From assembly GCF_027587205.1 (NCBI RefSeq), contig NZ_JAPDOD010000041.1:1-64000 (forward strand): 64,000 nucleotides of DNA. The letters are read 5' to 3'. This DNA comes from Solirubrobacter ginsenosidimutans (GTDB lineage: Bacteria > Actinomycetota > Thermoleophilia > Solirubrobacterales > Solirubrobacteraceae). The number at the start of each line of letters is the position of its first letter. The stretch's first letter is position 1. The notes beneath the pieces are model-generated. The model worked only from the letters and a program-made list of their open reading frames with translations, did no database searches and was not told the origin of the DNA. This document shows, piece by piece, positions 32,712 to 41,442 of the stretch. The position numbers and the translations under genes were made by a program.

Positions 32712-33344
32712 ATGCCGCCCAAGCCACGTCAAGTCCGCATGGAGTCCAAGTCGGCTCTGAATGCGATGCAGCAGCTCGAAACCCGCTCCGACGAAGAGCT
32801 GGAGAAGGAGACCCGGTTCAAGGCCGCCGCGCAGGCCATCCTGGGCACGCGCGCGGCGGAGCGCATGGATGCGGCGAAGTCCCGCGAGCATTTCCGCGCC
32901 GCGATCGCCGCGTCACGCCCGCAGGAGCGGTTGCAACTGCGCCGGATGGCCGAGGCCTCGCTGGCCCTGGCCGAGCGCCGCGCCGGTGATCTGAAGATCG
33001 CGACCGAGAAGCTCGGCGGCACGCCGCCGACGAACCGCCAGCTGCTGATGCTGCGGATCATGGGCGTGATCGCCCCGCCGCCCAGCGCCGGCCTCCCGCG
33101 CCGGATCGGCGGTGTCCTGCTCGTGATCCTCGCGATCGTGCTCGTGATCGCCCTCGGCACGGGCATCGTCTGGGTCATCTCGCAGCCGTTCGGCGGCGGA
33201 CTGGGCAACACCGTGTGGTTCTACGGCCTCCTGCTGGTGGTGGTCGTGCTCGGCGTGCTCGCCGTGGTCGGCAGGCGCCGGCAGCGAGCCGCACGGGCCA
33301 AGGCCGCGGAGCAACGCGCGGCTGCTTACGGCGGCAAACGCTAA
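32712..33344 (+). CDS. hypothetical protein with two C-terminal membrane helices
   Basis: A 210-aa protein. Residues 1-115 are charged and helical (KSALNAMQQLETRSDEELEK and RLQLRRMAEASLALAERR); residues about 132-158 and 170-190 are transmembrane helices, then a basic tail. The layout suggests a cytoplasmic helical domain anchored in the membrane. I recognise no family. It lies between the enolase-like gene and an ECF sigma gene, 9 and 19 bp away. Confidence 0.6.
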   Translation: MPPKPRQVRMESKSALNAMQQLETRSDEELEKETRFKAAAQAILGTRAAERMDAAKSREHFRAAIAASRPQERLQLRRMAEASLALAERRAGDLKIATEKLGGTPPTNRQLLMLRIMGVIAPPPSAGLPRRIGGVLLVILAIVLVIALGTGIVWVISQPFGGGLGNTVWFYGLLLVVVVLGVLAVVGRRRQRAARAKAAEQRAAAYGGKR

Positions 33345-33363
33345 AGACGGCTCACGTTTTCCG

Positions 33364-33837
33364 GTGGCGGCGCGTTCTAACGACGTGCTGCCACCGTTCT
33401 GGACGCTTGTACAGACCCACGGCGACGAGCTGCTGGTCCACGCGCGCCGCATGGCGGGCGACGGCGCCGCCGAGGACGTCCTGCAGGACGCGCTGCTGCG
33501 CGCGCTGCGGGCCTATCCGAAGCTGCGCCACGCCGACCACCTGCGCGCCTGGCTCTACCGCGTGACCACCTCGGCGGCGATGGATCACCACCGCGCCCGC
33601 AAGCGCGAAGTGGTGACCGACGAACCGCCAGTCCAAGCCACTCTCGACGCGTACGACGACGGCGCCTTCGAGAGCCTGATCGAACCGCTGAACGAGACCG
33701 CCCGCACGGCCCTGCGCCTGCGCTTCGTCGACGACCTCGACTACGAGGGCATCGCGACGGAGCTCGGCTGCTCCACGCTCGCCGCGCGCCAGCGCGTCTC
33801 GACCGCCGTCCGCACCCTCCGGGAGAGCATCGCATGA
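33364..33837 (+). CDS. ECF-type RNA polymerase sigma factor
   Basis: A 157-aa group IV sigma factor. Region 2 spans residues about 15-80 (AEDVLQDALLRALRAYPKLR and LRAWLYRVTTSAAMDHHR), region 4 about 105-157 (YEGIATELGCSTLAARQRV). No anti-sigma gene adjoins it. Instead the stop overlaps the ogt start as ATGA, linking the sigma factor to alkylation repair. The start is a GTG at 33364. Confidence 0.82.
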   Translation: MAARSNDVLPPFWTLVQTHGDELLVHARRMAGDGAAEDVLQDALLRALRAYPKLRHADHLRAWLYRVTTSAAMDHHRARKREVVTDEPPVQATLDAYDDGAFESLIEPLNETARTALRLRFVDDLDYEGIATELGCSTLAARQRVSTAVRTLRESIA

Positions 33838-34406
33838 CCCCACTGCCCGAGTCACTGCTGGAGTCCGTCGCCGCCGCCGCGGTGCGCGAAGGACTCGCCG
33901 ACGCCATCTTCACCCGCCTGAGCACGCCGCTCGGCAAGCTGCTGGTCGTCCAGGGGCCCGAGGGCCTCGCCCGCATCGCCTTCCCGGAGGAGGCCGAGGA
34001 TCACGTGCTCGCGGAGATCGCGAGCGTCTTCGGCCCCAACGTCATCGGCTCCGACCGTGAGCTGACCGGCGAGCGCGACGCGCTCAGCGAATATCTCGAG
34101 GGCGACGCGACCACGCTCGAACTGCCCGTCGACCTGCGGCTGGCGCGCGCGCCGTTCCGCCGCGCCGTGCTCGAGCGCCTGCGCCAGGTGCCGCGTGGGG
34201 AGACCGTCAGCTACGGCGAGCTCGCCGCGCGCGCCGGCAACCCGAAGGCCTCGCGTGCCGTAGGGACGGCCTGTGCGCGCAATCCCGTCCCGATCGTCGT
34301 CCCCTGCCACCGCGTCCTGCCCAGCACGGGCAGGCTCGGCAACTACGCGGGCGGGCCGGAGCGCAAGCGCACCCTGCTCGCGCTCGAGGGAATTACTTCT
34401 CGCTGA
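33834..34406 (+). CDS. ogt: methylated-DNA-protein cysteine methyltransferase
   Basis: A 190-aa suicide repair protein that removes methyl from O6-methylguanine. PIVVPCHRVL holds the acceptor Cys, with the upstream helix-turn-helix YGELAARAGNPKASRAVGTA and the later GNYAGGPERKRTLLALE. Residues 1-25 precede the usual start and resemble a short helical linker. It is translationally coupled to the ECF sigma gene. The end overlaps the convergent cyclophilin gene by 14 bp. Confidence 0.88.
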   Translation: MTPLPESLLESVAAAAVREGLADAIFTRLSTPLGKLLVVQGPEGLARIAFPEEAEDHVLAEIASVFGPNVIGSDRELTGERDALSEYLEGDATTLELPVDLRLARAPFRRAVLERLRQVPRGETVSYGELAARAGNPKASRAVGTACARNPVPIVVPCHRVLPSTGRLGNYAGGPERKRTLLALEGITSR

Positions 34407-35112
34407 CCGTGACCGACTTGATGATCACCTGGGCGGCGGGCTGACCGGAGTTCGGATCCGCCTGGATCCCACCGATCTTGTCGGCGACGTCCATCCCCTT
34501 GGTGACCTTGCCCAACAGCGCGTAGTCGGGCGTGAGCTGGCCGGCCTGATCGCCGGTGACGATGAAGAACTGCGAGCCCGACGTGCCGGCGGGTTCGGCG
34601 CCCGTCTTGGCCATCGCGACGATGCCCTTCGTGTACTTCAGGTCCGAGGCCGGGGCCTCGACGACCGAGTAGCCCGGGCCGCCGGACCCGTCGCCGGCGG
34701 GGTCGCCGCCCTGGATCACGAAGTCCGGGACGACGCGGTGGAACGTCGTGCCGTCGAAGAACTTCTTGTCCGCCAGGTACTTGAAGGAACCGCCGGTGAT
34801 CGGCGAGTCCTTCGAGTCCAGCGTGACCTCGATGTCCCCGCACGTCGTGGAGATCGTCGCGACGTAGGTCTTGGACTTGCTCAGCTTCTCGGTCGGCTTC
34901 TTGAGCGGGTCGACCTTCTTGGGCGCCGGCTTCTCGACGTCCTCACAGCCCTCGGGCAGGAACTCGTTGGCAGCGGCGGCGGTGGGCGTCGCCGTCTCGG
35001 TGGCGGCGGCCTCGGGAGTCGAGGTGGCGGTCGCTTCGCCGTCCTTGGAATCGCCGCAGCCGGCGGCGGCGAGGGCGATGGAGGCGATGAGGACGGCGAG
35101 GAGTCGTTGCAC
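34393..35112 (-). CDS. cyclophilin-type peptidyl-prolyl isomerase lipoprotein
   Basis: A 239-aa exported PPIase. A lipobox ends at Cys19 (AAAGC), followed by a Thr/Ala-rich linker to residue about 60. The cyclophilin domain shows FHRVVPDFVIQGGDP with the catalytic Arg, GTSGSQFFI, and LLGKVTKGMDV. It probably folds secreted proteins at the membrane surface. The GTG at 35112 follows TATCCT by eight nt; a TTG at 35121 would overlap that element. Divergent from a HAD phosphatase gene. Confidence 0.85.
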   Translation of the reverse strand: MQRLLAVLIASIALAAAGCGDSKDGEATATSTPEAAATETATPTAAAANEFLPEGCEDVEKPAPKKVDPLKKPTEKLSKSKTYVATISTTCGDIEVTLDSKDSPITGGSFKYLADKKFFDGTTFHRVVPDFVIQGGDPAGDGSGGPGYSVVEAPASDLKYTKGIVAMAKTGAEPAGTSGSQFFIVTGDQAGQLTPDYALLGKVTKGMDVADKIGGIQADPNSGQPAAQVIIKSVTVSEK

Positions 35113-35120
35113 GGCGGGCA

Positions 35121-35128
35121 AGGATAAT
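35121..35128. promoter_or_regulatory. overlapping divergent -10 elements
   Basis: Minus TATCCT (35126-35121) ends eight nt before GTG 35112. Plus GATAAT (35123-35128) ends eight nt before GTG 35137. The sequence is AGGATAAT and the two starts are 25 bp apart. Confidence 0.5.
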
Positions 35129-35136
35129 GCCGCCGC

Positions 35137-35931
35137 GTGACACTTAGCCCTCGAGTTCGTCCGTACGACAACGTCCTCCTCGACCTGGACGGCTGCGTCT
35201 GGGTCGGCGACGAAGCCCTCCCTGGCGCGGCGGAAGCCGTCTCCGCGCTACGCGAAGCGGGCAAATCGATCCTCTTCTTGACCAATGACGTCCGGCACGC
35301 ACCAGAAGGATTCGTGCGCAAACTCTGGAAGCTCGGGGTCCAGGCGTCGCTGGACGAGGTGCTGTCGGTCGGGTCCGCCGTGCAGTTCTTCCTGGCCGAG
35401 AACTTCTCCGGCACGGCGTACGTCGTCGGCGCCCAGGCGCTGGTCGACCATGTCGCCGACGCCGGGCTGCGGATCGTCAACAACACGCCGTTCGCCACCC
35501 GCGCGGACGTCGTCGTGGTCGCCGGCCACGACGACGTCGTCTTCGAGGAGCTCAAGGTCGCCACGCAGGCCGTGATGCGCGGCGCCGCCCTGATCGGCGC
35601 GACGCGTGACGCGAACTTCCCGATGCCCGACGGCGCCTGGCCCGGCACCGGCGCGATCCTGGCGGCCATCGAGGTCGCCTCCGGGCGCACGGCCACCTTC
35701 GTCATCGGCAAGCCCGAGCCGGGGATGTACGCGGCCGCGCTGGACCGGCTCGACGGCGGGCGGACGCTCGGGGTGGGTGACCGGCTGGACGTCGACGTCG
35801 CCGGCGCGCGCCGCGCTGGGCTCGACTCGGCACTGGTCCTGACCGGCGCGACGTCGCGCGAGCAGGCCGATGCCGCACAGCCCCGCCCCACCCACGTCGC
35901 CGATTCGCTCGGCGACCTCGTACTAGGGTGA
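35137..35931 (+). CDS. HAD-superfamily IIA phosphatase (NagD-like)
   Basis: A 264-aa phosphatase. Motif I is LLDLDGCVWVG near residue 15, motif II is FLTND, motif III is IGKPEPGMY, and motif IV is GVGDRLDVDVAGA; the large cap between II and III marks subclass IIA. Relatives act on nucleotide or sugar phosphates and on 4-nitrophenyl phosphate. Substrate unknown. It starts leaderless at GTG 35137 and is followed after 7 bp by the lipid kinase gene. Confidence 0.8.
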   Translation: MTLSPRVRPYDNVLLDLDGCVWVGDEALPGAAEAVSALREAGKSILFLTNDVRHAPEGFVRKLWKLGVQASLDEVLSVGSAVQFFLAENFSGTAYVVGAQALVDHVADAGLRIVNNTPFATRADVVVVAGHDDVVFEELKVATQAVMRGAALIGATRDANFPMPDGAWPGTGAILAAIEVASGRTATFVIGKPEPGMYAAALDRLDGGRTLGVGDRLDVDVAGARRAGLDSALVLTGATSREQADAAQPRPTHVADSLGDLVLG

Positions 35932-35938
35932 GCGGGCC

Positions 35939-36817
35939 TTGATCTCCGGCCCGGTCTGCCTGATCGTCAACCCACACGCCGGCGCCGGACGCGCGCTGAA
36001 GCTGCTGCCCACCGTGGAGGCGGAGCTGCGCGCGCAGGGCAGGCAGTTCCGCGTCGAGCGCACGATGAGCATGGACCACGCCCGCGAGCTGGCGCGCGAC
36101 GCGGCCGCCAGGGACGAGGTCGTGGCGGCGATGGGCGGCGACGGCATCACCGGGGCGATCGCGGGCGAATTGCGCGACGGCAAGGGCGTGCTGGCGGTCT
36201 TCCCCGGCGGGCGCGGGAACGACTTCGCGCGCAAGCTCCAGATCCCGTTCGACCCTGCCGAGGCGGCGAAACTCCTGCTCACGGGCGTCGAGCGGCCGAT
36301 CGACCTGGCCGAGGTGGGCGGGACGACCTATCTCGGCATCCTCAGCGCCGGCTTCGACTCCGAAGTGAGCCGCATCGCCCTCGAGACGCGCCTGAAGCTC
36401 GGCACGTTCGTCTACACCTACGGGGTGCTCCGCGCGATCCTGAGTTGGAAGGAAGCCGCCTGGGACGTCGTCATCGACGGCGAGCCGCACGCCTTCCCGG
36501 GGTACTCGGTGGCGGTGTGCAACAGCGGCGTGTTCGGCGGCGGGATGTTCCTCGCGCCCGATGCCTCGCTGGACGACGGCCTGCTCGACATCGTCCTGAT
36601 CGCCCGCCAGTCCAAGCGCGCCTACCTGCGCGGCCTGCCGCGGGTGTTCAAGGGCACGCACTTCCAGGACCCCGCCGTCAGCCTCATCCGGGCCCGCGAG
36701 GTCACGTTCAGCGCCGATCGCCCGTTCACCGCCTACGCGGACGGCGACCCGATCGCCGAGCTGCCGGCGACGATCCGCGCGCTCCCGAAGGCGCTGCGGG
36801 TGGTGGCGCCGCGATGA
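35939..36817 (+). CDS. diacylglycerol kinase-family lipid kinase
   Basis: A 292-aa DAGK_cat protein. IVNPHAGAGRALKLLP near residue 10 and AMGGDGITGAIAGEL near 65 form the nucleotide site; VFPGGRGNDFARKL follows; the C-terminal half is the beta-sandwich with AVCNSGVFGGGMFLAP. It phosphorylates a lipid such as diacylglycerol or a sphingoid base. The TTG at 35939 follows TAGGGT by nine nt. Its stop overlaps the murT start. Confidence 0.82.
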   Translation: MISGPVCLIVNPHAGAGRALKLLPTVEAELRAQGRQFRVERTMSMDHARELARDAAARDEVVAAMGGDGITGAIAGELRDGKGVLAVFPGGRGNDFARKLQIPFDPAEAAKLLLTGVERPIDLAEVGGTTYLGILSAGFDSEVSRIALETRLKLGTFVYTYGVLRAILSWKEAAWDVVIDGEPHAFPGYSVAVCNSGVFGGGMFLAPDASLDDGLLDIVLIARQSKRAYLRGLPRVFKGTHFQDPAVSLIRAREVTFSADRPFTAYADGDPIAELPATIRALPKALRVVAPR

Positions 36818-38235
36818 TGCGCCTGGCCGCCGGGGTGGCCGCCGCGAAGGCGGTCGGCACGCTCGCGCGCACCGCCGGTCGCGGCGGGGGAACCTCGCTC
36901 CCGGGCAAGGTCCTCACCCGCGTCGAGCCGCACGCGATCGGCCGCCTAGCTCGCCGGCTGGAGCGCGGCAGCGTCGTGATCTCGGCCACCAACGGCAAGA
37001 CCACGACCGCGGCGATGGTCGCCTCGATCCTCGAGCGCACCGGCGCGCGGCTCGTCCACAACCGCGCCGGGGCGAACATGGCGGGCGGCATCGCGACGAC
37101 GCTGGCCAACGCTTCGCGCAAGGGTGGGCGGGCGCTCGCCGGCGACTTCGGGCTCTTCGAGGTCGACGAGTTCTGGCTCGGGCCCGTCGTCGAGGAGCTC
37201 GAGCCGCGCGCGATGCTGCTCGGCAACCTCTACCGCGACCAGCTCGATCGCTACGGCGAGCTGGAGACGATCGCGGACCGCTGGGCGGTCGTGGTGGCGG
37301 CGCAGGCCGGCGCCACGACGCTCGTGCTCAACGCCGATGACCCACTCGTGGCCGACCTGGGCCGCGTCCACGAGGCGCCGCCGTCGCAAGGCGCCGGCGG
37401 GCCGCCGTGGGATGAGGCCGAGCTGTTGCCCAGCGCGGTCTTCTTCGGCGTCGACGACGACTCGCTCGCGCTGCCCGAGCTCCAGCACGCGAGCGACTCC
37501 AAGCACTGTCGCCGCTGCGGGCACGCGTACACCTACGAAGCCGTCTACCTCGCGCACCTCGGCCACTACCGCTGCCCCAACTGCGGCCAGACGCGCCCCG
37601 AACCGACCATCGTGGCCACCGACGTCGAGCTGCGCGGCATCCGCAGCGCCGCGTTCACGCTGCGCGGCGCGCGGATCGAGCTGCCCCTCCCTGGGCTCTA
37701 CAACGTCTACAACGCGCTCGCGGCGGCGGCGCTCACGCTCTCGCTCGGGGTCGAGCTGGAGGACGTCGTCGGCGGGCTGGAGGCGGTCGCCCCCGCGTTC
37801 GGCCGCGCGGAGACGCTCAACCTCGGCGGCCGCAAGGCCAGCCTGCTGCTGGTCAAGAACCCGGCGGGCGCGAACGAGGTCCTGCGGACGCTCGCGCTCG
37901 AGGAGGGCGAGCTGGACCTGTTCGGCGTGCTCAACGACCGGATCGCCGACGGGCGCGACGTCAGCTGGGTGTGGGATGCCGACTGGGAGCTGCTCGTCGG
38001 ACGCGTGCGGCGCTTCACGTGCTCCGGCACCCGCGCGGCGGAGCTGGCGCTGCGGATGAAGTACGCGGGGATGGACGAGGCCTGCCTGCACGTCGTCGAC
38101 GACGTCGAGCAGGGCCTGGACGCGGCGCTCGCCGACGGCGACGGCCCGCTCTACATCGTCCCCACCTACACCGCGCTGCTCGAGCTGCGCGACGTGCTGA
38201 CCAAGCGCGGCCACCTCGAGGCCTACTGGAGATGA
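36814..38235 (+). CDS. murT: lipid II isoglutaminyl synthase, MurT subunit
   Basis: A 473-aa Mur-ligase-like subunit that, with GatD, amidates the glutamate of lipid II. SATNGKTTTAAMVASILE near residue 52 is the ATP loop. The family's zinc ribbon appears as CRRCGHAY (Cys232, Cys235) and CPNCGQ (Cys254, Cys257). The C-terminal DUF1727 region carries VLNDRIADGRDVSWVWD with the catalytic Asp. The ATG overlaps the lipid kinase stop. Unusually a methyltransferase gene separates it from gatD. Confidence 0.9.
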   Translation: MMRLAAGVAAAKAVGTLARTAGRGGGTSLPGKVLTRVEPHAIGRLARRLERGSVVISATNGKTTTAAMVASILERTGARLVHNRAGANMAGGIATTLANASRKGGRALAGDFGLFEVDEFWLGPVVEELEPRAMLLGNLYRDQLDRYGELETIADRWAVVVAAQAGATTLVLNADDPLVADLGRVHEAPPSQGAGGPPWDEAELLPSAVFFGVDDDSLALPELQHASDSKHCRRCGHAYTYEAVYLAHLGHYRCPNCGQTRPEPTIVATDVELRGIRSAAFTLRGARIELPLPGLYNVYNALAAAALTLSLGVELEDVVGGLEAVAPAFGRAETLNLGGRKASLLLVKNPAGANEVLRTLALEEGELDLFGVLNDRIADGRDVSWVWDADWELLVGRVRRFTCSGTRAAELALRMKYAGMDEACLHVVDDVEQGLDAALADGDGPLYIVPTYTALLELRDVLTKRGHLEAYWR

Positions 38236-38945
38236 GTTTCGACGACGTGGTGTGGCACGACGTGGAATGCGGGCGCTACGACGCCGACCTCGCGCTCTGG
38301 GGCGAGCTGGCGGAAGGCGCCGAGCACGGGGTGCTCGACGTCGGCGCCGGCACCGGGCGCGTCTCGCTGCCGCTGGCCGCGGCCGGCCACCAGGTGACGG
38401 CGCTCGACATCGATCCCGAGCTCCTCGGCGCGCTGCGTGAGCGTGCGGCCGCGGCGGGCGTCGAGGTCGCGACGCTCGCCGCCGACGCCCGCGACTTCAC
38501 GCTCCCCGAGCCCGTCAGCCTGATCGCGGTGCCGATGCAGACGATCCAGCTGCTGCCCGAGCGCGACGGCTTCTTCGCCTCCGCGCGGCGGGCGCTCGTC
38601 CCGGGCGGGCGGGTGGCGATCGCGATCGCCACCGACCTCGAGCCCTACGACGGCGCTCCCCCGCTCCCCGCGCCGGACCTCGGGCAGGCGGGCGGTTGGA
38701 CCTACGTCTCTCAACCGATCGCGATCCGGATCGACGGCGACCGGGTGCTGATCGAGCGCATCCGCCAGATGGTCGGCCCGGCCGACGAGCGTGAGGCGTT
38801 CCAGGACGTCATCACGCTCGCGATCGTCACGCCCGGTGGGCTGGCGGAGGAGGCGGCGCGGCACGGTCTGGAGGCCGAGGAGCTGCTGCACATCCCCGAG
38901 ACGCCCGAGCACGTCGCATCGCAGGTGGTGGTCTTCCGTGGCTGA
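38232..38945 (+). CDS. class I SAM methyltransferase within murT-gatD
   Basis: A 237-aa methyltransferase: VLDVGAGTGRVSLPLA near residue 35 is motif I, TALDIDPELL motif II, and ALVPGGRVAIAI the post-motif strand. The ATG overlaps the murT stop as ATGA, and its own end overlaps the gatD start by 8 bp, so it is expressed with both halves of one enzyme. No known step of glutamate amidation needs methyl transfer; substrate unknown. SAM binding is clear, role is not. Confidence 0.75.
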   Translation: MSFDDVVWHDVECGRYDADLALWGELAEGAEHGVLDVGAGTGRVSLPLAAAGHQVTALDIDPELLGALRERAAAAGVEVATLAADARDFTLPEPVSLIAVPMQTIQLLPERDGFFASARRALVPGGRVAIAIATDLEPYDGAPPLPAPDLGQAGGWTYVSQPIAIRIDGDRVLIERIRQMVGPADEREAFQDVITLAIVTPGGLAEEAARHGLEAEELLHIPETPEHVASQVVVFRG

Positions 38946-39678
38946 CGCGCTGCGCGTCTGCGCGCTCTATCCGGAGCTGATGAACATCTACGCCGATCGC
39001 GGCAACCTCGCACTGCTGCAGAAGCGCTGCGGGTGGCGCGGCCTGGGGTTCGAGCTCTCCGGCGCCGGCCTCGACGATCCGCTGGACCCGGACGCCCACG
39101 ATCTCTTCTACATCGGCGGCGGCCAGGACCGCGACCAGGCGCTCTGCGCCGAGGATCTGGCGACGGTCAAGCGCGACGCGCTGCACGCCGCGGCCGCCAC
39201 CGGAAAGGTGATCTTCGCCGTCTGCGGCGGCTACCAACTGCTCGGTCACGCGTACGAACTCGGAGGTGAGCGGCTTCCGGGCGTCGGCCTCGTCGACCTC
39301 GAGACCGTCCGCGAGGACGGGCCCCGGCTGATCGGCAACGTCGCGATCGAAGTCGACCTCGGCGGGCTGCCGCGGGTACTGGCCGGATTCGAGAATCACG
39401 GCGGCCGGACCCGCCTGGGAGCGTCGGAGCGCCCACTCGGCCGCGTCCTCGCCGGTCATGGAAACGACGGGCGCTCGGGGTTCGAAGGCGTCCGCGGTGG
39501 TCCGAAGGGCACGGTCGTCGGTACGTATCTGCATGGCCCGCTCCTCCCCAAGAACAGCTGGTTCTCCGACTGGCTCACCGCCACCGCGCTGGGACGGGAC
39601 GCCTCGGAGCTCAGCTCACTCGACGACAGGCTGGAAGACGCAGCACATCAGGCCGCGCGGCGCGCCGCAGGTCTCTGA
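38938..39678 (+). CDS. gatD: lipid II isoglutaminyl synthase, GatD glutaminase subunit
   Basis: A 246-aa class I glutamine amidotransferase of the CobB/CobQ type that supplies ammonia to MurT. The nucleophile is in IFAVCGGYQLLG (Cys near residue 95), the early LYPELMNIYADRGN is the family signature, and GTYLHGPLLPKN holds the catalytic His. The GTG start overlaps the methyltransferase gene. The start gives a normal length (about 243 aa in Staphylococcus). Confidence 0.88.
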   Translation: MADALRVCALYPELMNIYADRGNLALLQKRCGWRGLGFELSGAGLDDPLDPDAHDLFYIGGGQDRDQALCAEDLATVKRDALHAAAATGKVIFAVCGGYQLLGHAYELGGERLPGVGLVDLETVREDGPRLIGNVAIEVDLGGLPRVLAGFENHGGRTRLGASERPLGRVLAGHGNDGRSGFEGVRGGPKGTVVGTYLHGPLLPKNSWFSDWLTATALGRDASELSSLDDRLEDAAHQAARRAAGL

Positions 39679-39739
39679 GTGCGGAAGCCCATCAATCCGG
39701 TGGGGTAGCATCCGCCGCCCCCTCCCCGGGATTGCCTCT

Positions 39740-40750
39740 TTGACCAGATCCGACACCGCCCAGCCCGAGGGGCCGTCCGGCTACCGCGAAGCCATCGACC
39801 TGGAGTTCGCGGCCGCGACCAAGCAGTACGCCGGCACTGACAGCCCCGCCGTCGACGCGCTCTCGCTCAAGGTCCCCGCCGGGGAGATCTGCGTTCTCGT
39901 CGGCCCGTCGGGCTGCGGCAAGACCACCGCGATGCGGATGGTCAACCGGATGATCGACATCACCAGCGGGGACATCCTCGTCGGCGGGCGCAGCGTCAAG
40001 GACCGCGACGTCGACGACCTGCGGCGCGAGATCGGGTACGTGATCCAGCAGATCGGGCTCTTCCCGCATCGCACGATCGGCGACAACATCGCGACCGTGC
40101 CCAGGCTCCTGGGCTGGGACAAGCACCGCATCAACGCGCGGGTCGAGGAACTGCTGGACCTGATCGACCTGCCGCCCGAGATGCGCAAGCGCTACCCGGC
40201 GCAGCTCTCCGGCGGGCAGCGCCAGCGCGTCGGCGTGGCCCGCGCGCTCGCCGCCGACCCGCCGCTGATGCTGATGGACGAGCCGTTCGGCGCGATCGAC
40301 CCGATCAACCGCGACCGCCTGCAGAACGAGTTCCTGCGCCTGCAGGCCGTGGTCAAGAAGACGATCGTGTTCGTCACGCACGACATCGACGAGGCGATCA
40401 AGATGGGCGATCGGATCGCGATCCTGCAGGTCGGCGGCAAGCTCGCCCAGTACGCGCCGCCCGCCGAGCTGCTGCTCAACCCCGCGAACGCGTTCGTCGA
40501 CGACTTCGTCGGCGCCGACCGGGCGCTGAAGCGGCTCTCGCTGATCCGGGTGAGCGAGATCCCGCGCTCGGCGCTGGGCAACGCCAACGGCGGCATCGAG
40601 ATCCCGGACGACACGCCGTTGCGCACCGCGCTGTCGGAGTTGCTCGGCCGCGGCGAGCTGCACGGCCGCGTGGTCGACGAGCACGGCGAGGCGGTCGGTT
40701 CCCTCTCAGTCGACGCGATCGCCCGCCTGGCCGCCGGGGAACGCCTGTGA
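39740..40750 (+). CDS. ABC transporter ATP-binding protein, betaine/choline type
   Basis: A 336-aa ATPase with a C-terminal CBS-like segment, like OpuCA/ProV. Walker A is GPSGCGKTT near residue 58, the Q-loop is in IQQIGLFPH, the signature is LSGGQRQRV, Walker B is PLMLMDEPFGAID, and the H-loop is FVTHDIDEA. It powers osmolyte uptake with the next three genes. The TTG at 39740 is the likely start, with no strong ribosome site; TAGCAT at 39706-39711 may be the -10. All four genes overlap by 4 bp. Confidence 0.85.
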   Translation: MTRSDTAQPEGPSGYREAIDLEFAAATKQYAGTDSPAVDALSLKVPAGEICVLVGPSGCGKTTAMRMVNRMIDITSGDILVGGRSVKDRDVDDLRREIGYVIQQIGLFPHRTIGDNIATVPRLLGWDKHRINARVEELLDLIDLPPEMRKRYPAQLSGGQRQRVGVARALAADPPLMLMDEPFGAIDPINRDRLQNEFLRLQAVVKKTIVFVTHDIDEAIKMGDRIAILQVGGKLAQYAPPAELLLNPANAFVDDFVGADRALKRLSLIRVSEIPRSALGNANGGIEIPDDTPLRTALSELLGRGELHGRVVDEHGEAVGSLSVDAIARLAAGERL

Positions 40751-41442
40751 TCCTCGCCCAGCTCAAGATCGGCGACCGCAGCGCCGCCGACTCCTGCGTC
40801 GAGAACAACGGCTTCTGCCCGAGCTGGATCGCCCACAACCTCGACCGCTACAAGCAGCCGCTGATCGACCACATCGAGCTCACGCTGATCGCCGTCGTGG
40901 TCGGCTTCGTGATCGCGTTCTCGCTCGCGCTGCTCGCCCATCGACGGCGCTGGCTGGTCCCGCCGATCACGCAGATCACCGGCATCCTCTACACGATTCC
41001 GAGCGTCGCGTTCTTCTTCTTGCTGCTGCCGCTGACCGGGCGCGGCAAGGTGACCGCGCTGATCGCGCTCGTCTCCTACACGCTGCTGATCATCTTCCGC
41101 AACGTGATCACGGGCCTGAACAGCGTCCCCGCCGAGGCGCGCGACGCGGGCCGCGGCATGGGTCTGACGCAGAACCAGCTCCTCTGGCGCGTCGAGCTGC
41201 CGCTCGCGCTGCCGGAGATCATGGCGGGCCTGCGGATCGCGGTCACGACCACGGTCGGCCTCACCTCGCTGGTGTTCCTGGCCGGCGCGGGCGGGCTGGG
41301 CGGGGCGATCTTCGCCGACATCCAGTTCCAGTCCAACGTGGTCGTCGCGGGCGGCCTCTGCGTGCTGCTGGCGCTCGTGTTCGACCTCCTCGTGCTCGCG
41401 CTCCAGAAGGCGCTGACGCCGTGGACGAGGGTTGCTCGATGA
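40747..41442 (+). CDS. ABC permease, betaine/choline type (first)
   Basis: A 231-aa inner-membrane permease with five to six helices. The EAA-loop that docks to the ATPase reads PAEARDAGRGMGLTQNQLLW. Residues 1-35 carry two cysteines and precede the first helix, resembling OpuCB/OpuCD proteins. It pairs with the following permease to form the channel. Start ATG-type codon overlaps the upstream stop. Confidence 0.83.
   Translation: MILAQLKIGDRSAADSCVENNGFCPSWIAHNLDRYKQPLIDHIELTLIAVVVGFVIAFSLALLAHRRRWLVPPITQITGILYTIPSVAFFFLLLPLTGRGKVTALIALVSYTLLIIFRNVITGLNSVPAEARDAGRGMGLTQNQLLWRVELPLALPEIMAGLRIAVTTTVGLTSLVFLAGAGGLGGAIFADIQFQSNVVVAGGLCVLLALVFDLLVLALQKALTPWTRVAR

Noticed and set aside
31671..32891. 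A 406-codon minus-strand frame opposite the enolase-like gene
   Set aside because: Antisense shadow with Arg/Glu/Val-rich repeats and no domain; the plus-strand protein has recognisable catalytic positions.
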